Below are positions 55,059-64,000 of a stretch of 64,000 nucleotides of DNA, piece after piece. Made by a program: the position numbers and the translations under genes. Below the pieces are notes generated by a model that did not search any database, was not told the DNA's origin, and saw nothing but the letters and a program-made list of their open reading frames with translations. Position 1 is the stretch's first letter; every line of letters starts with the position of its first letter. Source of the stretch: Dendrolimus kikuchii (Eukaryota; Arthropoda; Insecta; Lepidoptera; Lasiocampidae); NCBI GenBank assembly GCA_019925095.2, contig CM034415.1, positions 4,993,001 to 5,057,000 of the forward strand, given 5' to 3'.

Positions 55059-56106
55059 TTATAATAGCGGTTGTTGTATTGTACTACCAATAATATAAGG
55101 ACAAAAATCATTCATACAGTCAGCATCTAAATGGTTAATGGAACATTCAGGGGGAGATGGGTGAAATGTCTTTGGGATTTTCAAACAGTTAGTTAGCTGA
55201 ATCATAAGGTACATTTCAAGAGAATATTCATGCTTTGAGTAAACAGACAAACTAGCAGTGCCAACTAAATCTTCGCCTGAAAAAAAAGTAATTTCATAAA
55301 TTCAATAAAATTAAAATATATTTTGTATTTACTATAGTAATGTAATATTTCAGCGTGCTTCTAGAAAATGAGATTCAATAAAACTTAGGCTTACAAAGAT
55401 GATCATAATCATCACTGGACAGTAAACTTGATGGACTTGTTTAAATCGGTGTGGGTCATTTAAAAACGTTCTTCAATTTCTGACAAATTAACTGCCTCAG
55501 GCAATAGAGAATCCGAAATAATGAAAGCTAAACATAAGATTAGCTACTTTTTGTAATTTTTACGAAAGTAAAATAAAGGTAATCGTGTATACAATACTTA
55601 TTAATTCATAAATTACCGAAGTATATAATAGTAAGTTACACATACATTATCAATTACCTCGATATGAACCACGATGATAATAGTAACTAATTCATACGAT
55701 AATAATATTACTTTAAAATCCGGCGTAAAAAATTCTATGTATTACATACGATAATTATATTACTCAAAAATCCCACGTAAAATATCCTATGTGTTACATA
55801 CGATATATTTTTTCTAGCACATAGTCGCGTACATAATCTTATGTGTTACTTAATATTCTTTTGACCAAATAGTGTCACGAACTAAAAAAATATATAAAAT
55901 ATGTATAAAAGAATGATGCACCTTTATACCTTACCTTGGTCTCTATCAGATTCCTGCAAACTGACATGGAAATGGGAATACTCTTCGTTTCCGTTAATAA
56001 AATCGGATACAACATCTTTAAATGAGGTCGATTTGCGAGCAATATCGGATATTTTGAAACCTCTCGAATATAGTTTTAAGTAATTAATCGAAGATAGATT
56101 ACTCAT
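55059..56106 (-). CDS. two-exon ORF, unknown, upstream of the decayed gene body
   Basis: Exon 1 (55935-56106) encodes MSNLSSINYLKLYSRGFKIS and continues to LQESDRDQ, ending in G before a GTAAGG donor. Exon 2 (55059-55276) begins after TTTTTTTCAG with GC, completing a Gly codon. It continues EDLVGTASLSVYSKHEYSLE, YLMIQLTNCLKIPKTFHPSP, to a stop at 55059. The join gives 129 residues with exact phase. The product could be the N-terminal part of the decayed protein further left (53880-54945), truncated by the stop, or a small independent gene. No domain is recognised and no membrane segment is seen. The intron is about 660 bp and contains degenerate tandem repeats. Confidence 0.5.
55697..55855. 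repeat. degenerate tandem repeat, ~55-60 bp unit, three copies
   Basis: Three units each starting CATACGATA and ending CTATGT(A/G)TTAC-like lie in a row (for example CATACGATAATTATATTACT). They have diverged, especially the third. Confidence 0.65.
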
Positions 56107-56620
56107 GTTTTTAAAACATCAGTCTTTATAAATCCATAGACCATAAAATTATAGTTTGTCGGCAAGTATGGACGCACATACTCTCTCCACGTATAAAACC
56201 GTAAATGATATTTACTACAGGCAACGACTGCTTACGCGTTCGCTTCCCTCCCCCGTAAAAGATCGTATAGGACAATGCGCCAGTATACCGCGCTTACTTG
56301 AATTACATACGATTATATACGGGAAAAAACTTTTTTGTTTTTAATGATATTTAAATTCTTGTTTTTGGAATCGATGGTAAATAATTCATTAATTACGAAT
56401 CACTTAAAACATGAAAATTGGCATTTTGTGGCTTACGATAGTATACGTAGGAGCCATCGATATAGTGATGCTATGTAAAATTGCACAGTCTAAAATAGAC
56501 TCGCCTTATTTATTATCTAAAATATGTTTAAAAGTGCCAACAAGACGATTCCGAAATCCAATACAATTGTTTGTTCCTCTGATATGTAGTAATTATAGGG
56601 CAAATTCTTATTTTAATCGT
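56107..56620. other. no supported gene
   Basis: Upstream sequence of the minus-strand ORF. Short frames at 56156 and 56411 on the plus strand show no clear protein features. Ends at the LTR element. Confidence 0.35.
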
Positions 56621-59600
56621 GCTTGATTGGTAAACTTGCTATAATGAATAAACCTACTGAACGAACCCCGAACGCGCGGCGCGCAGGCCGGCGCGTGAGT
56701 TCCTACATACATGCGTACGTCACAAGGTTGCAGGATTAACTGAGTAGCTTGGCCGGCGGGCGGGTCGGGCGACCCGAACGCCGCGAGGGTGGAGCGGGGG
56801 CCCGCATCGGGGATACGATGTTCCCAACACGTATACTTCCAGCGCTTTTACATACTTGCCGCGCTATAGTCTCCCCCTCCAAGTCCTCGGACACCCCGGG
56901 AGAGGACTTGGCTTTGGAAGGCCTACCCCTCCTCCTACTCTGAATTACGGCAGAATCTCCTTGATATAAAGTGAGAGCACTAGCGTGGTACTTAGTAGTG
57001 TTTCCATTATTATCTACTACTTTATAGGTGGTAGGACTAACTAACTCAGCTATTTTGAACGGTCCCAGTCGTCTGGGCGTAAACTTACTAGTAACCCCTT
57101 TGTCAACATTACTGGAAACGTGGGCCGAAACCAAAACTAAATCACCAATTTTGTAGCTTGGTGCGGGTTGACGCCCCCTATCGGCGTAAATCTTCCTCCG
57201 ACGCTGTTGATTAGTGATTCGCGTAGCATCGCCCGTATCTATACGATGCAGCGCAAAAGAAGTTGGCGCTCCCCCTGGAGTAAAAATGTCCTCTTGATCA
57301 TTCAGGAGTTCCGAGAGCCGTTGACGTTGATCCGACCCAAAATGGGAACCTACCTCTGGTTCAAATCTCATCGTAAAATATCGCGGTATATGACTAAAAG
57401 TATAACGAGAATTTTTAAAGTCAAGTACCACACCTGCGTCTAATAAAAAATTCATACCTAACAAGGTATCAGTTGCACCAGGCAAAATGATAAAAAGAGT
57501 GGGAACGACAGGCCCCTGCGGCACCCTTACATCCACCTTAGCTACATCTACTACAAGATTTTTACATGAACCATCAGCTAACTTAACACTAGTACACGTT
57601 TTATCGAACTTATGACCGTGTTTCACTAAATGTGCACGTAAACTTTCACTAGCAACCGATTGCTTTGCACCAGTATCAAACAACGCACTTCCACGAGCAC
57701 CATAAATCTCCAATTCCACTACGGGTCTCTGACGCGGGTCAATGACCTCGCTTCCAATAGCGGCAATTGACTGGAAAGCGGAAAAAGAAGCAGACGATTC
57801 CTGTTTATTCTTACAAGTAGAGCAATTAGCTCGTATAACACCAGGCGTGCCGCATCCAAAGCATGTTACTGAAGGTGTCAAACTGTCTTCTTCTTTCTTA
57901 ATGTTACCAGGAAACGATTTCTTAGATAACAGCTTCGGGCACTCCTCTTTCAAATGGCCGAATTGCTTACAATAATAGCAACGAGCTCTACTTGCTTTAC
58001 TGGACGAAGCTGGTACTGCTGGATATGCTGTGTCTACAATCGGAGTCACTGATTCCTTATTCTTTCTAAGCTGTGACTGCTGAGAGCTACGGCCTTCATC
58101 TAAAATATCTTCAATAGAACGGGCCTGTTCCAATAGCTCAGAGAAAGACATAAAAGATTTACGACATATCTTCTCCCTTATTCTCTTATGCAGTAGCCCA
58201 TACACCATGTCGAGCTGAGCTTCCTGAGAGATAGCAGTCGACGGCAACTGTGCTAACAATGCTCTTATTTTGCAGACGAAAATATCGGTAGGCTCATCGC
58301 CTTGTTCCCGTTCAAATATTTTCCGGTAAACCCTGTGTGGCGGCAAACGAGGACCATAAGTTTGCTTTAATAATTCTATGGCATCAGGCCAACTATTAAC
58401 AGATGCTTTCACACCTTGCCACCAGGTTGCTGCAAGACCAGACAAAAGCATTGGTAAGCCTCGCAAGGCTATGTGATCTTCTATACCGACGCATTCCTTA
58501 TATATTTCTATAGCGTCGACAAAAGCTAAAACGTCGCTCCCTTTTGCACCGTCGAAGCGCGATGAGCAATTTGCAAAGTTACCAGACAAGGCACTCGTAA
58601 CAGGCGCAGGCGGTGAAGCTGGAGCGCGTATCAAAGACAAAAGATACGCCAAGTGTTGATCCGTCATAACTATTGGAGTTCCCGGTTGAACAGACGGCGC
58701 CGGCGACTGCGCAAACGGCGCAGCAGAGGTGGAGGCCCCGCTAGGGCCCGCAGTAGGCGGTGGAGGCGCGCCCGGCGGCACATGAGCCACGCCGGACGCG
58801 GACAAGAGAGTCTCAGACTCTCCAGCGATACCCCTATCCACAGAGGGTATATGCTGATCCATCCCGTCACTGGTTGCACCAGACCGTGTAAGCACCATAA
58901 TGCCTAATCGGAAAACTCTATGTTTCCACGGTGATAAATTGTCCGATCACCAAGACAAACGGAAAACACAATATAGTTCAACACAAAATAATTGTTCATC
59001 GTAGCCTAAATAAACAATAACTTCAACTATAAAAGATAACTTGAAAATAAAGTTCTAAGTTCAAAACAGTCTGACACTAAAAGTCTTAAATTGGAAAACA
59101 ACACTGTCTGTACACAAAACACAATGTTCCAATTAACGAAAAAAAAAAGTCTTTGTATAAAATTATTCTTCCAAAATTATTCCAACTAGTAGGTAAGTAC
59201 AGTCCTGTATAAATAAGTCCAAAAGTACTTACGGAACCATCGTACGTATGTACTTACATATATGAAAATAAACACTAATTTCTAGTTCTTTATACTTATA
59301 GTCACTTTATATAAAACAATAAATTAAATTTAAATCAAAATGTCACGTAAAACAAACACAAATAAACATTTGAACCGTTTTAGGGTACCTAGGTTTATTC
59401 AAAGTACTAACTTAAGTTATAAACAAGTATGCAAAAGTACGAACAAGTTTGAATAAAAACGAATGAGTCCGAACAAGTTCAAACAAGTCCAAACACGTCG
59501 AGCACTCACACTCGTACGAACGTGTATTTCACTCACAAGTCCTATAGAAACCTATTCAGAACACGTTAGGTCATTAGGTACTAAATCACGAACCTACAGT

Positions 59601-60026
59601 TTAGTTCTAGACTTACGATAGCCACCTAAACGTCGCGTTGAGTACTAACTCAGAACAAACGCGGAACAAACGTATCGGCACACACAGGTATCGCAAAGTT
59701 TATAACTAGAACACACTAAAACTGTTTTAAAACACTATATTTCGTGCCACACGTTGGGCTGCCAATTATTATAGCGGGCACTTGAAATAATAAAGCTTGA
59801 TTGGTAAACTTGTTTTAATGAATAAACCTACTGAACGAACCCCGAACGCGCGGCGCGCAGGCCGGCGCGTGAGTTCCTACATACATGCGTACGTCACAAG
59901 GTTGCAGGATTAACTGAGTAGCTTGGCCGGCGGGCGGGTCGGGCGACCCGAACGCCGCGAGGGTGGAGCGGGGGCCCGCATCGGGGATACGATGTTCCCA
60001 ACACGTATACTTCCCGCGCTTTTACA
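56621..60026 (-). mobile_element. internally deleted Ty3-type LTR retrotransposon, copy 2
   Basis: Inverted copy of the element at 38649-42130 with the same internal deletion and the same 0.9-kb leader. The 5' LTR (59770-60026) lacks its outer 16 bases, starting at TGTAAAAGCGC. The 3' LTR (56621-56868) has its last ~26 bases replaced or heavily mutated. Both of its LTRs share variants absent from both LTRs of copy 1: an extra C in CGACCCGCCCGCC and GAAGTATACG for GAAGAATACG. No target duplication is visible because the outer ends are altered. Confidence 0.92.
56736..58898 (-). CDS. Gag-protease with fused integrase C-terminus (copy 2)
   Basis: A 720-residue open frame, almost identical to the copy 1 product. 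Differences include Ser-to-Gly in KSFPGNIKK, Gly-to-Glu in KNKQESSAS, Asn-to-Ser in APSYKIGDL and Arg-to-Ser in SAGSIRVG. The capsid region, the CCHC knuckle, the Val-substituted second knuckle and the FDTGAKQ protease site are all kept, and the jump from HRIDTGDA to RRKIYADRG is at the same place. The C-terminus (PTRPPAKLLS) differs because the extra C in the LTR shifts the frame. Retention of a long intact frame in both copies suggests youth or selection on Gag-protease. Confidence 0.92.
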   Translation of the reverse strand: MVLTRSGATSDGMDQHIPSVDRGIAGESETLLSASGVAHVPPGAPPPPTAGPSGASTSAAPFAQSPAPSVQPGTPIVMTDQHLAYLLSLIRAPASPPAPVTSALSGNFANCSSRFDGAKGSDVLAFVDAIEIYKECVGIEDHIALRGLPMLLSGLAATWWQGVKASVNSWPDAIELLKQTYGPRLPPHRVYRKIFEREQGDEPTDIFVCKIRALLAQLPSTAISQEAQLDMVYGLLHKRIREKICRKSFMSFSELLEQARSIEDILDEGRSSQQSQLRKNKESVTPIVDTAYPAVPASSSKASRARCYYCKQFGHLKEECPKLLSKKSFPGNIKKEEDSLTPSVTCFGCGTPGVIRANCSTCKNKQESSASFSAFQSIAAIGSEVIDPRQRPVVELEIYGARGSALFDTGAKQSVASESLRAHLVKHGHKFDKTCTSVKLADGSCKNLVVDVAKVDVRVPQGPVVPTLFIILPGATDTLLGMNFLLDAGVVLDFKNSRYTFSHIPRYFTMRFEPEVGSHFGSDQRQRLSELLNDQEDIFTPGGAPTSFALHRIDTGDATRITNQQRRRKIYADRGRQPAPSYKIGDLVLVSAHVSSNVDKGVTSKFTPRRLGPFKIAELVSPTTYKVVDNNGNTTKYHASALTLYQGDSAVIQSRRRGRPSKAKSSPGVSEDLEGETIARQVCKSAGSIRVGNIVSPMRAPAPPSRRSGRPTRPPAKLLS

Positions 60027-60140
60027 AAAATATATATACTGAGTTTCAGCCAAATCGGTTCAGTAGTTTTTCCGTGAAAACGGAACAGACAGAAAGAGTT
60101 ACTTTCGCATTTATAATATTAATAGGGATATATATATATA
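60027..60140 (+). repeat. dispersed repeat 3' end
   Basis: CTGAGTTTCAGCCAAATCGG, TTCAGTAGTTTTTCCGTGAA and TTTCGCATTTATAATATTAA form the end of a very common insect dispersed repeat. It abuts the truncated LTR of element copy 2. Confidence 0.55.
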
Positions 60141-60186
60141 TATATAAGCTCGTGTACACATAAACACATACAGCATATACACAAAT

Positions 60187-60290
60187 ACAGTGGTCAGGTT
60201 CCAGTTTCTCCCTCAAGGCCGGCGGCAGCTTGGCAGCATCTCTGGTATTGCTAATGTCCATAGGCGACGCTAACCATCACAATTGGGTCG
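60187..60290 (+). repeat. retroposon family A, 3' fragment
   Basis: GTGGTCAGGTTCCAGTTTCT through AATGTCCATAGGCGACGCTA matches the 3' part of the family. Confidence 0.6.
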
Positions 60291-61019
60291 TCAGCCGGGT
60301 TCAATTATCCTTATGGTAAAATACATAATCAAACTGTGTTATGCATTATGGTCTGAGTGTTAGTGGGATAGGCCCCAGAGTTGTCTGTTATACATTTCCC
60401 GTAACTGATATACCTAACTTGCTTAGCTAAATATTCAAAATACCAAATATAAATAACATAAATTACGTTGGTGACTTCCCACTAAAAAAACCTTGCCAAC
60501 GTATAATATCAAGTCTCAAGAAGTTTTGAGCAATGTTTTCCTCGAAGGCTTTTTAAACGATGTACAATTTGTTTGACAACATTTTACTGTTGTTTAATTT
60601 GCAACACATCGTAAAATTTTATTAGGTATACAAATGCAAACTCTTTGTATAATTATTTATGGTCGTTTGACTAAACATATAATAGAAAAATATTATTAAT
60701 ATTTTAATGTGAATTGAAGAAAATTGTGTATGGGTTATTTTTTTTTATAACCCATACTACATATTTTGGAGTTATTTTAATGATTCTATATATAAGTATC
60801 ATCTATGATTTTATAGTTCCCCGATATAATTACCGCTTTTACGTCCACTTAGAGTCACATCGAAAGTAATTGTTATGTTATAAATTGAAAATCCTGATAC
60901 AAATTTATTATAATTATTATAAATAAATACATTAGACTAAGATATTATAAATAACTTATAACATAATTTACGCCCTTGCACTAAACTTCGACTGAACACA
61001 ATAATTACGCGCATAATTC
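60291..61019. other. no gene seen
   Basis: AT-rich DNA with no recognised feature. Confidence 0.35.
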
Positions 61020-61435
61020 AACTTTCTGTAATATTTCTTTTACCGTTAAGGCTATACAGCTTTGGAATGCGCTGCCTTGCTATCAGACTACCAAAATGCT
61101 ATCGACATTTAGCAATGACCAGAAAGTATTTCCTGTCGTTGGAATAAGATGATACTTAAACGTATATATATATTCATTATCAATATATAAACATTTATAC
61201 ACTTTGTGTAGATATGTATATATATATAACATTTTTGAATTTATTACTAAAACATAAGTAGGCGTACTATATATATTATATCACCATCACCATTATCATC
61301 TCAATTCATTTCTGGGGTTGTCTGGAAGACATTGCTTTTTAGCGATAAGACCGCTCTTTGTGCATAAGGTATAGTTTTAGTTTAAGCTCACTTTTGTATT
61401 GGTGTACAATAAACTGTAATCACTATCAACTAATA
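61020..61435 (+). pseudogene. LINE reverse-transcriptase tail and 3' end
   Basis: A short frame encodes FTVKAIQLWNALPCYQTTKM, the conserved end of CR1/Jockey-type LINE polymerases (I-x-LWN-LP). Further right, GGAAGACATTGCTTTTTAGC and GATAAGACCGCTCTTTGTGC resemble the matching LINE 3' untranslated region, also seen at 44575-44725. Confidence 0.6.
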
Positions 61436-61740
61436 CAATAGAATAAAATTTAATTATATTGTATTCTTTCCAATCCTTCAGGACTGTAAATAGAATATTG
61501 AGCCTAGGTCACCGTCTTCTATGGGTGAGGTGCCCAGAAGGCTGGCTAGGTTTTCTCGATGTATTGCCATATTGATTCTTTGTCCAAGGTAAGCACCAGC
61601 CCTCTGATCACTTGAAGAGTCAATGAATCTTTTGATATATCTTTGTAGAGGCTAGTCTGTCACACAAGTCCTAATTTATTTCTTTTCAATAATGTAAAAT
61701 TCGTACAATTGGAAATTTGTTAATTCTTATTATTTTGACG
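61436..61740. other. no gene seen
   Basis: Unremarkable AT-rich sequence left of the SINE. Confidence 0.3.
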
Positions 61741-62192
61741 GCCTCTGTGGTTGAACGGGCTAAGTTTGAGTCAGCCGAACTCGCTGGAACGCAGAGGCTC
61801 CAGGTTCAATTCTTGGCATGATAATAAATTTCTTAAAATGATTTTTCCGTTATTTACGTTTATTTTATGTATGGCCTGGGTGTCTGGGATCAGCCGCAAA
61901 GTGGTCCGTTGTAGGTATATTACCCATAACACAAGCGTAATTTGCTTAGTTTGGATATATACTATAAGGCCGTCGCGGCCCGTCCCTTGCTGGGGTGGGC
62001 CCACGCCAGCCGGGGTCGCGGAAGAAAAGCTCACGCATATCCCGTGACCCCGGCTCATGGCGTCAGGTGGCACCAAGGGGTTTTAGTGGGTATTCCGGCT
62101 TCTCTAGCCGGCGAGTCCCACACTCCCCCGCCGAAGTCTCCCCGGCGGGGGGTCCGCAAATGGATTTCCCCTTGTAAAAAAAAAAAAAAAAA
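61741..62192 (+). mobile_element. tRNA-headed SINE with LINE-like tail and A17
   Basis: The head resembles a tRNA gene with A box TGTGGTTGAACGGG (61746-61759) and B box GGTTCAATTC (61803-61812). The GC-rich 3' part (GGTTTTAGTGGGTATTCCGG, CCCGGCGGGGGGTCCGCAAA) resembles LINE 3' sequence, and an uninterrupted run of 17 A ends the element (62176-62192). The unbroken tail suggests a recent insertion. Target duplication not identified. Confidence 0.78.
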
Positions 62193-62979
62193 GGGTATAT
62201 ACAATGCGTCTGTTTGTCTCATAGTTATTAATTTATTACATTGATTAATCACAAACAAAATGGAAATGAAAATTTTAAATTCGATTAATACGCGTAGATG
62301 ATTAATCGAATATATGAAATCACAGACAAAAACATTACACTCCTTTTGCGTCAGTCGGTAAAAGGCTTACAAGGAAAATGCTCGATGTATAAAAGGCCTT
62401 TGAGGTATTCATGTATGTATATTTAATATCTCTTCTGACCTTTTTATTCAGTTCGCGCCAGTTCTTTATTCAAACATGACGTTTCAACAGACCTTAGTCA
62501 TGAAGTAAAAAAAAGTTTGTGAAAAAAATATTTAGGCGCGAAGTGAATTTATTATTAGTCTAGGTCCTTTCACACTGTACTTATAAAGTTTTTGCAGTAT
62601 TAATTTAAAATTAGAAAACATTTTGCAATTTAGTTAAAATGTTGAGTCTGAGTGCACTTTTATATCTATTTAGTTTTGTAAATGTAGTTTTTATGCAAGG
62701 AACGGGATCGGGAACGAATGGAAATCGTAAGTTCATAGATATTTGTTTTTATTTCTAAAAGTTGCAGTTTTTAAACTTTCAAAAGAACATTTTAGGGATA
62801 AAATATGAATCTTTAATTTTAATACTATCTTTTCTTTGTTCGTATATTATTGAGAAGTTGTGGAAGGGAACCTTCGTTTGCGTTGCTATGGTAACGGATT
62901 TGTTAGTGAATAGCAACGCCAGTACAAAGAACACTATGATAGCCTTATATTTTTGACTACATTTATGTATTTATTTTTA
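62193..62979. other. no gene seen
   Basis: AT-rich, with short open frames near 62762 lacking protein features. Confidence 0.35.
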
Positions 62980-63291
62980 TCCGTGCAGGAACGGAGAAAG
63001 AATACAATTTCCTGCGGCCTGGCGCCCTGTCGTAAGAGGCGACAAAACAACCGACAGCCAGGTGGTAGGGTATTGGATCGACTGGATGGCGACCACCCCT
63101 GGTCTAGAGTATGCCGCTATAACAACCTTGTGTTGTGTTCCGGCATTAGTGACCAGGTTCCAGTCTCCCTTAAGAGAGCAGCAGCGCATTTGTAGCACCT
63201 TTGGTGTTGCAAATGTCCATAGGCGATGGTAACCGCTTTCCATCAAGTGGGCCGTCTGCCTGTCTGCTGAACTCCTGCAATAAAAAAAAAA
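62980..63291 (+). repeat. retroposon family A, full-length copy (plus)
   Basis: From ATCCGTGCAGGAACGGAGAA to CTGAACTCCTGCAATAAAAA with an A tail; one of the best-preserved copies. Confidence 0.82.
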
Positions 63292-64000
63292 TGTATCCCT
63301 CGGAAACGACGTTATTTATCGGGATATCTATATAATTATTCTAAGTGGCGACCCGGGATATAAGGATTCGAAACAGAGCTATCTGTTTCGAGTTTTAATT
63401 TAAATATGTTCATTAGAAATGACAAGGCTGTATGGTCTAGGATCTTTGCCTGTTCTTCAAATAATAAAGAACAAAAATACTACTATTCTGTTCATTAATT
63501 TCACGTGATGCTCTAACAGATAAAATTTTAAAAAGTTGCATTTATTAAATTCCGCTCTCTCGCAGCTCTATGACTTTTTCCTGTTCAAATAAAAATGAAT
63601 GTTGACAACCTTTTACCACATGACTGGCTGGATGCACAAACCGTGCTAAGACAAAATTGAACTAGAAAAAAATGATCTTAAAAAAGAAACTATAAAATTA
63701 TTTATAATTGTTGAACAAGAAACTTATTTTTATCAATATGAAATTTGATTAATTTTGCAAATTATTAGGTAGATGGATAGACCACTAGCTGTCTTGTTCA
63801 TGTTGAGTTAGGGTATGTTTGTAGGCTTCTAAACGAACCTTAAATGTGATCCTTTAATGTGTATATGAATCGAGGGGTAAATAATGTGAGTTTATTAAAC
63901 TAATTAATCTAACTCATTGTGAGTTTGATATACTTCATTTCGTGACTTTGGAGGTCACTTGAGTCACATTGAGTATTTGTTCGCAATTCTGACTCAAATG
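63292..64000. other. no gene; repeat fragment at the window edge
   Basis: AT-rich. From about 63790 the motif TTGAGTTAGGGTATGTTTGT with GTAGGCTTCT repeats that at 44455-44500; the copy runs off the window. Confidence 0.4.

Overview
The window is animal nuclear DNA, almost certainly from a moth or butterfly. Host genes are split by GT-AG introns, non-coding DNA is AT-rich, and tRNA-derived SINEs, R1-like and other LINE fragments, short inverted-repeat elements and Ty3-type LTR elements fill most of it. The order is inferred from repeat style (for example a SINE ending in CCCAGCAGTGGGAC); no species can be named. There is no operon, CRISPR array, rRNA or genuine tRNA gene.

Host genes. The clear ones lie between 11 and 36 kb. 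On the minus strand: the first two coding exons of dynactin p150Glued (11498-14334, running off the left edge), eIF1 (21622-21954), a PEBP-family protein (22270-22830), an unrecognised 130-residue coiled-coil-like protein (27505-29224), a centrin-like EF-hand protein in five exons (29802-32274) and a small unknown ORF (32730-32933). On the plus strand, SmD1 (33305-35853) stands head to head with that small ORF across about 370 bp. Further right are weaker host candidates: a basic-tailed protein ending at 50284, a minus-strand frame with one in-frame stop (45840-46184), a low-confidence spliced ORF (45117-45656), and a two-exon ORF (55059-56106) followed by decayed coding relics.

Mobile DNA. 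0.9-1.9 kb holds an uninterrupted mariner transposase frame. 36.0-42.2 kb is a nested stack: a short inverted-repeat DNA element (31/32 matching termini) was split by a LINE (13-bp target duplication) and by an LTR element (4-bp target duplication). That LTR element and a second, inverted copy at 56.6-60.0 kb share the same large internal deletion. Each keeps one open frame of Gag and protease fused to the tail of integrase, and lacks reverse transcriptase, RNase H and the integrase core. Variants private to each copy's LTR pair indicate that the deleted form itself moved, twice, with help from enzymes supplied in trans. This gag-protease-only element is the strongest candidate for an undescribed system here.

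Other structure: a 400-bp array of a 20-bp unit (5981-6380); a long (CCCGCA)n array next to a (GGACCCGGT)n array (51.1-52.3 kb); a 558-bp near-palindrome inside a centrin intron; a miRNA-like hairpin at 26.8 kb; and a perfect 22-bp inverted repeat that includes a stop codon and poly(A) signal at 27.5 kb. At least a dozen copies of one 3'-end retroposon family are scattered through the window.
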